Below, one piece after another: positions 43,601 through 51,697 of a stretch of DNA of 64,000 nt. The notes below the pieces were generated by a model. It did no database searches and was not told the origin of the DNA. It saw nothing but the letters and a program-made list of their open reading frames with translations. Positions within the stretch are counted from its first letter, which is position 1. Every line of letters begins with the position of its first letter. Source of the DNA: Achromobacter aegrifaciens (GTDB lineage: Bacteria; Pseudomonadota; Gammaproteobacteria; Burkholderiales; Burkholderiaceae_B); NCBI RefSeq assembly GCF_902859735.1, contig NZ_CADIJY010000002.1, positions 434,001 through 498,000 on the forward strand, written 5' to 3'. The position numbers and the translations under genes were made by a program.

Positions 43601-46600
43601 TGCCGCCATGGCCGCCCGTGCCGCCGGTGCCGCCCACGTCCACGCCGAATTGATAAGTGCTGTTTTCGTCGTCGAGCCGTTCCTTGTTGTCGCTGTGATT
43701 GCCGATGCGGTCCAGGATGGGATAGGACGAGGCGTCGGCGCCCAGCGATCCGCCCAGCCCGCCGCCGCCGCCGATCGATTGCAGCAGCACGCCATCGGCG
43801 TCGCCGCCTTCGGTGCGGATGGCGCCTTGCAATGTCGCATTGATGCTGCCGCCAGTGGCGCCGGAACCGCCGGTCGCGCCCAGGCCCACCTGCAGACGGG
43901 CTGACGGACGCTCTTCGGCGCTGCCAGCCACATTCAGCGTGCCGCCCTGCGAGGCCCCGCCGCCGCCGCCGATGGACTGCGCCACGATGCCGCGCGAACC
44001 CGAGCCCAGCGTGCGGATGGCGAAGTTGGGATTCAGCGTCACGTCCACATTGCCGCCGGTGCCGCCCGAGCCGCCGGTACCGCCCAGGGCCAGGGTCAGC
44101 TTGACGTTGGTGGGCCCGCCGTGGGTGTAGGCGTTGCTGCTGCCGACCCCGCCGTTGCCGCCGCCTCCGCCTATGGATTGCGCCAGCACGCCATTGGCGT
44201 AGTCGCCATAGGTCACGATGGTGGATGCCGGGGGGACGCGCACGCCAGGCGGGGTCAGCAACGACGGCGGCATGCCGACATAGGCGCCGTTGGCATCGCC
44301 CAGGCTCACGGCCACCGCGCCGCCGTTGCCGCCTGCCGAGCCGGAACCGCCCAGCGTCATGCCGGCCGACAGCGAGATCGTGGTCGCATCGCCGAGCACG
44401 GTGGACAGCACGGACGAATCGCCGCCATTGCCGCCCCCGCCGCCGATGGACTGCGCCATCACGGCGTGGGAGCCGTCGCCCAAGGTGGCGACCGTGGAAC
44501 CGTTGCTGAGGTTGACCTGGGTGACGCACGCGCCATCCCCCGGCGGGCAGGCGCTGCCGCCCGCCCCGCCGCTGCCGCCCACCGCGGCTTCGAAATTGAA
44601 CGCCAGGGACGCGCCCTCGCCGGTGGGTACCGCCACCACCAGGTCGCTGGCGCTGGAGCTGCCGCCATTGCCGCCGCCCCCGCCTATGGTCTGCGCCAGG
44701 ATGCCGAAGGAATCGTTGGGCGCGTAGGTCGAGGGATCGATGTTCGGGCTGGCGTAGTCCATGCCCGTGGCGACGTGGGAGCCGCTCAGGTTCACGATGG
44801 AGGAATAGCCGGTGCCGCCCGAGCCGCCGCTGCCGCCCAACACCACCGCGGCATTGAAGCCCACCGTGACGTCGTAATAGCTGGCGTCGCCGCCGTTGCC
44901 GCCGCCTCCGCCTATGGATTGGGCCAGGATGCCGGCCGAATGGGCGCCGCCGGTGCTGATGTTGAGATTGCTGTAACCCACCTTGACCTCGGCGGCATTG
45001 CCGCCGGCGCCGCCGCTACCGCCCAATTGCAGCGCCGCGAAGGATGCCACGCTGGCGTTCTTGACGCTGCCGCCCGTGCCGCCGCCGCCGCCGATGCTTT
45101 GCGCGATGATGCCGGGTGCGTAGTTGCCGTGGGTGGTGAGGTTCGCGGTCGAGTACGTCAATGTGCCGTCGCAGCCGCCCTGGTTGCTCATGCAGACCGT
45201 GCCGCCGTTGCCGCCGCCGCTGGCGCTGCCGCCGATCGCCACCGATACGCCCACCGATGCGGTGAAGGTATCGCCGCCGTTGCCGCCGCCGCCGCCCACG
45301 GACTGGGCCAGCACGCCTGCGCCGAACTGGCCGGCGGTCTGGATCGAGCCCAGGTCCTGGATGATGACGTTGCCGCCCGCCCCGCCGCCCGCGCCGCCGC
45401 CGCCCACGCCCAGCACGCCGATACTGTCGCCGCCGCTGCCGCCGCCGCCGCCGATGGACTGGGCCACCAGGCCGATGGCGGCGTTGCCGGCCGTCGTGAT
45501 GGAGCCGGTATTGCCGATCACCACCGTGCTGCCCGACGAGCCGGTGGCCCCGGCCGAGCTGCCGCCTACGCTGAGCAGGCCAGTGGCGCTGCCCGAGGCC
45601 CCGCCGCCGCCGCCGATGGACTGGCCTATCATGCCGTGCGAGTTGTAGCCCGAGGTGGCGATGGACCCCGTGTTGCTCAGGGTGACCTGGCCGGCCGCGC
45701 CGCCGCCCGCGCCGTCCCCGCCCAAGGAAACCAGTTCGGCCGTGTCCGCGCCGCCCGCCCCGCCGCTGCCGGCAATGGACTGGGCCAGCACGCCGTAGGC
45801 GTGGTTGCCGCCAGTGGTGACCGTGGCGCCTGTCGCCACATTGACCGCGCCAGCGTTGCCGCCATTGCCGCCATTGCCGCCCTGGCCACCCAACACCGAC
45901 ACGAAGTCGCTGCCCGTGCCGCCGCCGCCGCCGACCGACTGCGCCACGATGCCGGTGGAAAAATTGCCCGTCGTGCTGATGGCGCTGCCGCTGGCGGTGG
46001 AAATGTTGACGGCGCTGGCGTTGCCGCCAAACCCGCCGCCCCCGCCCTGCCCGGCCAGCTTGGTGCTGTCGGTGCCGTCGCCGCCCTGCCCGCCCAGGCT
46101 TTGCGCCGCCAGGCCGGGCAGGTTGTCGCCGCGGGTCGCGACGCTGCCGCCCTGATAGAGATTGATCGCCACGGCGCCGCCCGCGCCGCCATTGCCGCCG
46201 GAATGGTCCTTGTCCGGGCCTTTGCCGCCTTTGCCGCCGATGGCGCGGGCGGCGACGCCGGCGCCCTGCACGGTCGCGCCGGCCGCCGAACCGGCCACGT
46301 CCAGCAGCACCGAGCCGTTCACGTCCACGGTCACCTTCTGGGTCCAGCTGTCCGAGGTGCCGCCGCCATTGCCGCCGTTATCGCTGTTGTCGGTCGACGC
46401 GGTGCCGTCGCCGCCTATGCTTTGCGCGTAGATGCCAAAGACCGTGGCGCTGTCGAAGACCTGCCAATAGCTGTTGGCCTGGCCCTGGTGCGTCACTTGC
46501 ACGGTGCCGCCGGTGCCCGCATTGCCGTTGTTGTAGCCGCCCATGCCGCCCACGGAATTCGCGTAGATGGCAGCTCCGTTGGCATAGGTGCGCAGCCGCG

Positions 46601-47363
46601 TGGCGCTGCTGCCCAGGTTGATGGCGCCGGTGTTGCTGACGGTGACCGTGCTGGCGTTGCCGCCATTGCCGCCCACCTGGTCGCCGTATTCCAGCGTCGG
46701 ATCGTTCTGGTCGCCGCCGGCCCCGCCCAGGGCCCGCGCGTTGATGCCGTACAGGCCTTGGCGCGGCGTGGGCAGGGAACCGGACATCGTCAGGTTGCCG
46801 GAATTGGTTACGGTCACGTTCTGGCCCAGTCCGCCGTGTCCGCCGTTCGAGTCGTTGTTGTCGTTGGCGGGGTCGCCGATGCCGCCGGACGAGACTGCCA
46901 TGATCAGGCTGTTGAAATTGCTGAGCGCCGTGCCGTTGAGCGCGATGTCGCCCGTGCTGGATACGGTAATGTGGCCGCCGTCTCCTGCCGTGCCTTCGTC
47001 CACGCCGTCGCCGCCGCGCGATATGGCCGTGACCACGCCCACCGGGTTCAGCCGGGTCTGGTTCTCGTCGGCGTTGTAGTTGCCCGAGGACGTGACCGAC
47101 ACGTCCGGTCCGTTCTGGCCGTTCTTTTCGTTGTCATGGTCTACGCCGCTGTCGCCCTCGCAGATGGCCTGGGCGCTTGGGTAGTTGCCGGACGGCACGT
47201 TCAGGGTGGGGCCGCCTGCGCATGCATAGCCGGCCTGTGCGCCGCCCGCTACGCTCCAGGCGCAGGCGCCCAGCGCGGACGCGATGGCCAGCCGCAACGT
47301 GTTCTGCCGCAGCAGGGGAAAAGGCAGACTGGGGCTGTGCGCCGGGCGTGATGTGGGCTTCAT
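40635..47363 (-). CDS. Giant glycine-rich autotransporter (type Va)
   Basis: A 2,242-residue surface protein. The start at 47363 gives a signal peptide with basic N-part (MKPTSRPAHSPSLPFPLLRQ) and hydrophobic core ending near GGAQA. The passenger, to about residue 1,880, carries some 20 copies of a motif like LAQSIGGGGGNGG spaced about 45-100 residues apart, predicting a long beta-solenoid stalk. Residues about 1,960-2,242 form the beta-barrel translocator (LWGQVSGINTNQDGDGG through LKVMVPF, ending in Phe). Adhesion or biofilm roles are usual for such proteins. A BamA-like gene and a small gene lie upstream on the same strand. Confidence 0.88.
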   Translation of the reverse strand: MKPTSRPAHSPSLPFPLLRQNTLRLAIASALGACAWSVAGGAQAGYACAGGPTLNVPSGNYPSAQAICEGDSGVDHDNEKNGQNGPDVSVTSSGNYNADENQTRLNPVGVVTAISRGGDGVDEGTAGDGGHITVSSTGDIALNGTALSNFNSLIMAVSSGGIGDPANDNNDSNGGHGGLGQNVTVTNSGNLTMSGSLPTPRQGLYGINARALGGAGGDQNDPTLEYGDQVGGNGGNASTVTVSNTGAINLGSSATRLRTYANGAAIYANSVGGMGGYNNGNAGTGGTVQVTHQGQANSYWQVFDSATVFGIYAQSIGGDGTASTDNSDNGGNGGGTSDSWTQKVTVDVNGSVLLDVAGSAAGATVQGAGVAARAIGGKGGKGPDKDHSGGNGGAGGAVAINLYQGGSVATRGDNLPGLAAQSLGGQGGDGTDSTKLAGQGGGGGFGGNASAVNISTASGSAISTTGNFSTGIVAQSVGGGGGTGSDFVSVLGGQGGNGGNGGNAGAVNVATGATVTTGGNHAYGVLAQSIAGSGGAGGADTAELVSLGGDGAGGGAAGQVTLSNTGSIATSGYNSHGMIGQSIGGGGGASGSATGLLSVGGSSAGATGSSGSTVVIGNTGSITTAGNAAIGLVAQSIGGGGGSGGDSIGVLGVGGGGAGGGAGGNVIIQDLGSIQTAGQFGAGVLAQSVGGGGGNGGDTFTASVGVSVAIGGSASGGGNGGTVCMSNQGGCDGTLTYSTANLTTHGNYAPGIIAQSIGGGGGTGGSVKNASVASFAALQLGGSGGAGGNAAEVKVGYSNLNISTGGAHSAGILAQSIGGGGGNGGDASYYDVTVGFNAAVVLGGSGGSGGTGYSSIVNLSGSHVATGMDYASPNIDPSTYAPNDSFGILAQTIGGGGGNGGSSSASDLVVAVPTGEGASLAFNFEAAVGGSGGAGGSACPPGDGACVTQVNLSNGSTVATLGDGSHAVMAQSIGGGGGNGGDSSVLSTVLGDATTISLSAGMTLGGSGSAGGNGGAVAVSLGDANGAYVGMPPSLLTPPGVRVPPASTIVTYGDYANGVLAQSIGGGGGNGGVGSSNAYTHGGPTNVKLTLALGGTGGSGGTGGNVDVTLNPNFAIRTLGSGSRGIVAQSIGGGGGASQGGTLNVAGSAEERPSARLQVGLGATGGSGATGGSINATLQGAIRTEGGDADGVLLQSIGGGGGLGGSLGADASSYPILDRIGNHSDNKERLDDENSTYQFGVDVGGTGGTGGHGGNVTVNYAGKIATAGDWADGLVAQSIGGGGGVGGSSSASGSKIKANAIIGVGGSGGAGGNGGVLSFFFDDDHGNSIATTGYNAYGVLLQSIGGGGGQGGDGSDQAQGTITVGASFGGTGGVAGNGGNILTSGSGSWLNVQTTGDDAPALAMQSIGGGGGTAGAGNSSSKLQQDSHSMSVAVGGNGGLSGSGGAIDVATGIAATTQGARAYGVLAQSIGGGGGLGGAGDASNLSGVSLGGRGGAAGDGGAVTLTLNAGSHISTSGAGSHGLIAQSIGGGGGIAGDTSKGLQLDSGGWTPGSGQTGGNGNGGAVNLNVASNITTQGAYAFGVIAQSIGGGGGLGGNAAGGFAGSTAGAGSTGSGGNVTLTQSGSIAATGAGATGIFAQSAGPQGSGQVAVTVDGSVSGGTGAGAYGVWIVGDKQNTLTVGSAGMIIAGAGGSAVRYDGAALQQAKTVSFLASAPGASLSVNNAGTVLGNIECGGGAGGIACNVWNAASGTLSDATLYQANIDNAGLVAIGRSGAFDTLTVTGNFNLQAGGLLQADVDFANLKSPSMVVQGDTRLNGQVNVQPITLLPDHEVTVATLQGDVQGSPVAKDSPVIDYDARLDGKNVRVRATQADFAAPSMQLAANQRSVANHLQGAWNLGGNAAMASLFAALDMASRESADTYSNRLSDLSAGVTVAPAAQMQASMARFTGAMMSCPAFQGGDALTGEQDCLWGQVSGINTNQDGDGGVSGFSFDGVTYQFGGQRQVSPGWFLGGSVAYQNSHLSGDDGRVSGKGDSGYAGVVVKRETGPWTLSAALGGGYGQYDINRSIRIPGMQSTADSDLDVYGAALRLRIARTYAGEHVYLKPYVDVDASYTHMPGYSESRDALHLDVESSNEFVMALSPTLELGGKVALKNGATMRPYMYGGVSFLSKDEYTVKSRLQGAPAGSGAFETSVPMDDVIGRIGAGLQVSNAGGLDFRLQYDGDFSSHIQSHRGTLKVMVPF

Positions 47364-47477
47364 GGATGAGCGGATTCTTGTGATCCGAGCGCGGTTTACC
47401 CGGGTCGGCGGGCGCGCGCTCAGTAGTAACTGGCAAAGTTTCGCCACTAGAATCCGCAGGCAGCGCACCTCGCGCAA

Positions 47478-47513
47478 CTTTTTTTCGACGAATCAGTGCT
47501 TTTTTTCGACGAA
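47478..47513 (-). promoter_or_regulatory. 15-base direct repeat upstream of the autotransporter
   Basis: CTTTTTTTCGACGAA occurs at 47478-47492 and 47499-47513, 21 bases start to start, about two helical turns. Each copy contains a TTTCG-A-CGAA(A/T) dyad and a run of seven T. The pair lies 115-150 bases before the autotransporter ATG. It looks like tandem binding sites on one DNA face; the T runs could also vary in length. Confidence 0.5.
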
Positions 47514-47602
47514 ATCCGCAAAGAAAACCACACTGTTACCGCTTGCGCGGCCACAAATGTAAGTAAAAATTGAATGCGGCGTAGAGCCTTCGGCCGGCCG
47601 TG

Positions 47603-47890
47603 TCAGGGGCGCGCTGGCGTCCGCCTGGCGCCGTCCGAAGATGCCAGCAGCATCTGCCCTTTGGGTGTCAGGACAACCACCGGTTCGACATCCGCGCGGC
47701 GGGGAACGTCCACCAGCCCGTTGGCGGTCGCGTCTTCCCAGGCGGACAGGCGCGGACACGAACTGCGCCAGGCGTCCATGGTCTGCGCATAGGTGCGCGG
47801 CCGTTCGGCGATCCAGGCCAGGAATTGCAGCAGGTTGCCGAGCTGGGACGTGCCGGCCTGCAACATGGAACTATCGTCATCTGTCTTCAT
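47603..47890 (-). CDS. Small hypothetical protein coupled to the BamA-like gene
   Basis: A 95-residue cytosolic protein. The start is the ATG at 47890 that overlaps the BamA-like stop (ATGA). The blocks LLQFLAWIAERPRTYAQTMDAW, SCPRLSAWEDA and VVLTPKGQMLLAS look like a winged-helix DNA-binding fold: helices, a turn and a C-terminal beta wing with TPKG. I know no named function. It lies between the BamA-like gene and the autotransporter; a regulator of the latter is possible but untested. Confidence 0.65.
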   Translation of the reverse strand: MKTDDDSSMLQAGTSQLGNLLQFLAWIAERPRTYAQTMDAWRSSCPRLSAWEDATANGLVDVPRRADVEPVVVLTPKGQMLLASSDGARRTPARP

Positions 47891-49110
47891 CGCCATGCAC
47901 TCCCAACCTGGATGTAAAAGGCGTTCTGGTCCTTGCTGTGGGCGATGTCTATCCCCACCGCCAATCCCAGCTTGGCGGCTATCAGATACCGGAAGCCTGT
48001 GCCGATGCTGACGACATTGGTGGAATCGGCAAAGGATTTCCAGTTTCCGTAGGCCTTGCCCACGCCGCTGAACCCCAGTATGGACCAGCGCGGGGTGGCG
48101 TCCCAGCGCAATTCTGTTTCGAAGGTCAGCGCGTCGCGGTCCTGGTAGCGGCCCCGCGCCACGCCGCGCAGGTCGACGTAAGGCTGGGCGTAGAACGGCA
48201 CCGTGCCGCGCGTGAACTGGCCGTCGCCGCGCAGGCCCAGGGTCCAGCGCGGGGCCAGCGGCAGCCAGGTGTAGCCGCGCGTGCGGTAGCTTTCGAAGGC
48301 CTGGTCGCTGCCCAGCCAGCTGCGCGAAAACTGGGCCTCCAACTCGGCATAGCTGCCCCGGTTGGGATAGAACATATTGTCGCGCGTGTCGTAGTCCACC
48401 ACCACGCCGGCCTTGCCGATGCGGCCGGCCAATTCGGCCTTGGACAGTTCGCCAGCCTGGCTGCCGGTGAACCGGGTGTTCGAGCGGAAATAGGTATAGC
48501 GCGGACCGACGTACCAGGGCGTGTCGCCCACCCGGGCCAGGACCTGCTGCATCAGGAAGGTGCCCTTCACCTCGTAGCTGCGTCCGTGGCTGGAGGCGCC
48601 GTAGTACTCCAGGTTTGCGCGTCCCTGGGCCAGCGCGCCCAGGTAGCGGTAGCGGTCGGCGTCCCAGCTGCGGAAATGGAACAGCGCGCCGCCGCGCGTG
48701 CCGTTTTCGGTGGCCATGGCGCCAATGCCGGTGACATTGGGCGGCGCCTTGCTTTTGCCTTCCGGCTGGCCCTGGGAGGCGGCCTCACCCGCCGGTTCGG
48801 AGAAGTACAGCAGCATCACGCCGCCGCCATAGCCCACTGCGGGCTCGGTGATGATCACGGGTACCGGTAGCGCGCCGTTCTGGCGCAACAGGAAGTCGCC
48901 CATGTCCAGGCCGCCGCCGTCCGCGTCCACGTCGGCGTCCGCTTGCGCCAACGCCGCGCCCATGAAAGCCGGGCCCGTGCACAGCAGGATCAGGATCTGC
49001 CTGGCCAGTCGCGGCCAGGTGACCGGATGGCCCCGGGGTGCCGCGCCGCCCTTGGCGGGCAAGGCCCCGCTGGAGGCGCTGTCTCGGGCGTGTCTGCATT
49101 CCTGGCGCAC
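47887..49110 (-). CDS. BamA/TamA-family outer-membrane protein (surface antigen D15 type)
   Basis: A 407-residue protein with a late signal region (residues about 30-55; QILILLCTGPAFMGAALAQA) and then a 16-strand type barrel of the Omp85 group (YSFSEPAGE-like strands, TYFRSNTRFTGSQAGELSKAE, final strand QNAFYIQVGSAWR). No POTRA domains precede the barrel, so it is shorter than BamA or TamA. The start is GTG at 49110 after AAGGA; the long N-part before the signal is odd and a later start is possible. Standing before an autotransporter, it might help its assembly, which is inference. Confidence 0.75.
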   Translation of the reverse strand: MRQECRHARDSASSGALPAKGGAAPRGHPVTWPRLARQILILLCTGPAFMGAALAQADADVDADGGGLDMGDFLLRQNGALPVPVIITEPAVGYGGGVMLLYFSEPAGEAASQGQPEGKSKAPPNVTGIGAMATENGTRGGALFHFRSWDADRYRYLGALAQGRANLEYYGASSHGRSYEVKGTFLMQQVLARVGDTPWYVGPRYTYFRSNTRFTGSQAGELSKAELAGRIGKAGVVVDYDTRDNMFYPNRGSYAELEAQFSRSWLGSDQAFESYRTRGYTWLPLAPRWTLGLRGDGQFTRGTVPFYAQPYVDLRGVARGRYQDRDALTFETELRWDATPRWSILGFSGVGKAYGNWKSFADSTNVVSIGTGFRYLIAAKLGLAVGIDIAHSKDQNAFYIQVGSAWR

Positions 49111-49249
49111 GGAGTCCTTCCCCGTTGTAGTGCCGCAGTCCGGCGATGTCGGGCGGCTCGCAAGAATGAGACTGGAGCCGCGCGTTCAGTCGTGCACCGC
49201 CGATGATGACACGGCGCCGGATCTTGCGCACTACTTCCGCCACCGCTGC

Positions 49250-50572
49250 CTAGACCGCGAGCCTGCGCATCGTCAGCGCGACGACCGCCGTGGCGACTAG
49301 CTGCATGCCGGCCACGACGTACAGGCCGGCGGCCACGCCGCCCGTCCATTCCTTGAGCCAGCCCATCATGAACGGCGTGGCGAAGCCGGCCAGGTTGCCG
49401 ACCGAATTGATGAAGGCGATGCCGCCCGCCGCGGCGGTGCCGGTCAGGAATGCCGCCGGAATGGCCCAGAAGACGGGGAACGCCCCCAGCACGCCGATGG
49501 CGGCGATGCTCAAGGCGCCCATCGCCAGCACGGGGCTGCCGATGTAGGCGCCGGTCAAGGACAGGCCGACCGCGCCGACCAGGGTGGCGCCGGCGCAATG
49601 CAAGCGGCGTTCGCGGGTGGAGTCGGAATGGGCGCCGTTGATCACCATCGCGGCCGTGCCCAGGATGAACGGGATGGCCGACAACAGGCCTATGTTCAGC
49701 GCGCCTTGCACGCCCAGCTCGCGCACGATGGAAGGCATCCAGAACGCCAGCGTCGCATTGCCGCCGACGATGCAGAAGTACGCCGCGGTGCACAGCCACA
49801 AGGCAGGCAGGCGCAGAGCGTGGGCGAAGCTGGCGTGTTTGCCGGGGTCCAGGCGTTCACTGTCCAGCTCGGCCGTCAGCGCGGCCTTTTCCGCCGCGCT
49901 GAGCCAGCGCGCCTGCTGGGGGCGGTCCGGCAGATAGGCCAGCACCACCAGTCCGGCGATCACCGAAGGAATGCCTTCCAGCACGAACAGCCATTGCCAG
50001 TTGCGCAGCGGCGCCACCCCGTCCATGCCGCTCATGATGAGTCCGGCTATCGGCCCGCCGACGATGCCGGCGATGCCGAACGACGTCATGAACCAGCCAT
50101 TGATGCGCCCTCGCCTGCCTGCCGGTATCCAGTACGTCAAATAAAGCATGACGCCGGGGAAGAAGCCCGCTTCGAAGGCGCCCAGCAGAAAGCGCAGGAC
50201 ATAGAAGGAGGTGGGCGTGGTCACGAACGCCATCGCCATCGAGGTCAGGCCCCACAGGATCGTGATGCGGGCCAGCGTCTTGCGCGCGCCGATGCGTTGC
50301 AGCAGCAGGTTGCTGGGCACTTCGAAGATGAAGTAGCCGATGAAGAAGATGCCCGCCCCCAGGCCGTACACCGCTTCGCTGAAGCGCAGGTCCTGCAGCA
50401 TCTGCAGCTTGGCGAAGCCCACGTTGACGCGGTCGATCCACGCCAGCAGGAACAGGAAGATCAGGAAGGGAATGAGGCGCCAGGCGACCTTGCGGTGCAT
50501 CTGGCCAGGGTCGGCGGCCGGCGCGGCGCCGTGTGCCGGCGCGGACAGGGGTTGCGGTGAAACAGCATCCAT
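49250..50572 (-). CDS. MFS transporter, anion:cation symporter (ACS) family
   Basis: A 440-residue permease with about 12 membrane segments. The family block DRVNVGFAKLQMLQDLRFSEAVYG (about residues 45-68) and GIFFIGYFIFEVPSNLLLQR are typical of ACS carriers for phthalate, tartrate, galactarate or similar organic anions. A GAGGAA ribosome site precedes the ATG. It lies downstream of the GntR gene on the same strand, with 175 bases between; an AT-rich element shared with the amidase promoter lies in that gap. Presumably it imports the substrate of the divergent catabolic operon. Confidence 0.85.
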   Translation of the reverse strand: MDAVSPQPLSAPAHGAAPAADPGQMHRKVAWRLIPFLIFLFLLAWIDRVNVGFAKLQMLQDLRFSEAVYGLGAGIFFIGYFIFEVPSNLLLQRIGARKTLARITILWGLTSMAMAFVTTPTSFYVLRFLLGAFEAGFFPGVMLYLTYWIPAGRRGRINGWFMTSFGIAGIVGGPIAGLIMSGMDGVAPLRNWQWLFVLEGIPSVIAGLVVLAYLPDRPQQARWLSAAEKAALTAELDSERLDPGKHASFAHALRLPALWLCTAAYFCIVGGNATLAFWMPSIVRELGVQGALNIGLLSAIPFILGTAAMVINGAHSDSTRERRLHCAGATLVGAVGLSLTGAYIGSPVLAMGALSIAAIGVLGAFPVFWAIPAAFLTGTAAAGGIAFINSVGNLAGFATPFMMGWLKEWTGGVAAGLYVVAGMQLVATAVVALTMRRLAV

Positions 50573-50658
50573 AGCGGGTTCCTCGGTGGAGCGGATCAGG
50601 GGAGCGCCCTAGCCCGCCGATACCGGGGCAAGGTTACGCGAGCAGATGTTTTTGTCTG

Positions 50659-50673
50659 CTATAAATATATTTT
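50659..50673. promoter_or_regulatory. AT-rich element upstream of the ACS transporter
   Basis: CTATAAATATATTTT contains the palindrome AAATATATTT. The first 14 bases are identical to 51467-51480 before the amidase operon. It is about 87 bases before the transporter ATG. A shared operator for the nearby GntR regulator is the likely reading. Confidence 0.5.
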
Positions 50674-50747
50674 GCCATTATGAAAAAATACAATAATCAG
50701 GATTAACCCGCGGTGGCCGCCGCGGGGCGAGGTCCGCCGCCGCGTCT

Positions 50748-51407
50748 TCAGGCCAACAGGTTCTTGGGCAGCGCGGCGATGAAGGACGCGAAGCTGGTGG
50801 CGCCCTGCCCGGGGCTCATGTGCTGCGTCATGACCGCGGCCGCGCGCGCCGGGTCCTGCGCCTGGATGGCTTCGAGCAGTTGGCCATGCTGTTCCCATGA
50901 CGAGGCCAGGCGGCCGAAAGCGGAAAAGGCGTGCAGCCGGTAGGCGCCGGTGCGCGACCGCATGCGCAGGATCTCCTGGCGCAGATAGGGATTGCGGGCG
51001 CCCAGGTACAGGGCATCGTGGAAGCGCCGGTTGTGTTCCTGCCAGGCGTCGGTGTCCTCGCGCCGCACCACGGCCGCGGCGCGTTCATGGATGGCTGCCA
51101 GCTCGTCGCGTTCGGCGGGCGTCATGCGTTCGCAGGCCAGGCGCGCGCCTATGCCTTCCAGCTCCGCCAGCAGCTCCCACATCGCCAGCAACTGGGCCAC
51201 GTCCATCTTCGCCACCACCATGCCGCCACGCGGCAGGCTGGCCACCAGCCCTTGCGCCTGCAACTGCAGCAGCGCCTCGCGCACCGGCGTGCGGGAGACG
51301 TCGTAGGTCTGCATCAGCATCTGTTCATCGACCGGATCTCCCGGCAGCAGGCTGCCATCGCGGATGGACTCTTCGACTGACAGGCGGATGCGCTCAGCGG
51401 CTTTCAT
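50748..51407 (-). CDS. GntR-family regulator (FadR/FCD subfamily)
   Basis: A 219-residue transcription factor. The N-terminal winged helix (about residues 8-66) has MLMQTYDVSRTPVREALLQLQ and GLVASLPRGGMVV; the C-terminal all-helical FCD domain (about 75-200) has the metal/ligand residues in EHNRRFHDALY and HGQLLEAIQAQDP. Such regulators mostly repress catabolic operons and release DNA when an organic acid binds. It is divergent from the amidase operon and precedes the ACS transporter gene, so it probably controls both. Confidence 0.88.
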   Translation of the reverse strand: MKAAERIRLSVEESIRDGSLLPGDPVDEQMLMQTYDVSRTPVREALLQLQAQGLVASLPRGGMVVAKMDVAQLLAMWELLAELEGIGARLACERMTPAERDELAAIHERAAAVVRREDTDAWQEHNRRFHDALYLGARNPYLRQEILRMRSRTGAYRLHAFSAFGRLASSWEQHGQLLEAIQAQDPARAAAVMTQHMSPGQGATSFASFIAALPKNLLA

Positions 51408-51466
51408 GGCGGACTCCGGTGTAGGGGGTAAGAAAATTCACGCTAGGCATAGTATTTTCTTGACTT

Positions 51467-51482
51467 CTATAAATATATTTAT
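51467..51482. promoter_or_regulatory. AT-rich palindrome in the GntR/amidase intergenic region
   Basis: ATAAATATATTTAT (51469-51482) is a perfect 14-base palindrome. The stretch CTATAAATATATTT (51467-51480) recurs exactly at 50659-50672 before the transporter gene. It is about 50 bases before the amidase operon start and 60 before the GntR start, suiting an operator that controls both. Confidence 0.55.
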
Positions 51483-51532
51483 GAGACTAGACTTTTATTT
51501 TAACGAGCAAAACGCGGCAGGAGGTAATGAGC

Positions 51533-51697
51533 ATGGAAGACTCGCCCAAGCAGGAATGGCAGGCCTGGGTCGCCCTGGCCTGCAAGACGCATGGCCTGGC
51601 GGTACCAGTGGAGACGCAAGCGGCGGTCGCACGCACGCTTTTGCGCCTTGCCGCCGTGCAGGCCGAGATCGACGGCTGCGGGGACGACGATGCCTGA
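51533..51697 (+). CDS. AtzG-like small subunit (DUF4089 type)
   Basis: A 54-residue protein. ATG 51533 lies seven bases after GGAGGT; an ATG two codons earlier is too close. Its blocks WQAWVALACKTHGLAVP and VARTLLRLAAVQAEID recall AtzG, the small GatC-like partner that stabilises the AtzE amidase in cyanurate breakdown. The amidase gene overlaps it by eight bases, the same pairing. The family call rests on size, pattern and context. Confidence 0.6.
   Translation: MEDSPKQEWQAWVALACKTHGLAVPVETQAAVARTLLRLAAVQAEIDGCGDDDA

Noticed and set aside
40539-43904. 1,121-residue open frame on the plus strand inside the autotransporter gene
   Set aside because: It mirrors the glycine-codon-rich autotransporter on the other strand; the protein is Ala/Gly/Arg filler without signal, domain or ribosome site.
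42570-46420. Regularly spaced short repeats resembling a repeat array
   Set aside because: They are codons for QSIGGGGG motifs in an open coding frame, not a CRISPR array; spacing and sequence vary and no cas gene is present.
44121-47351. 1,076-residue open frame on the plus strand opposite the autotransporter
   Set aside because: Same cause: GC-rich repeats leave the antisense frame open. No family features.
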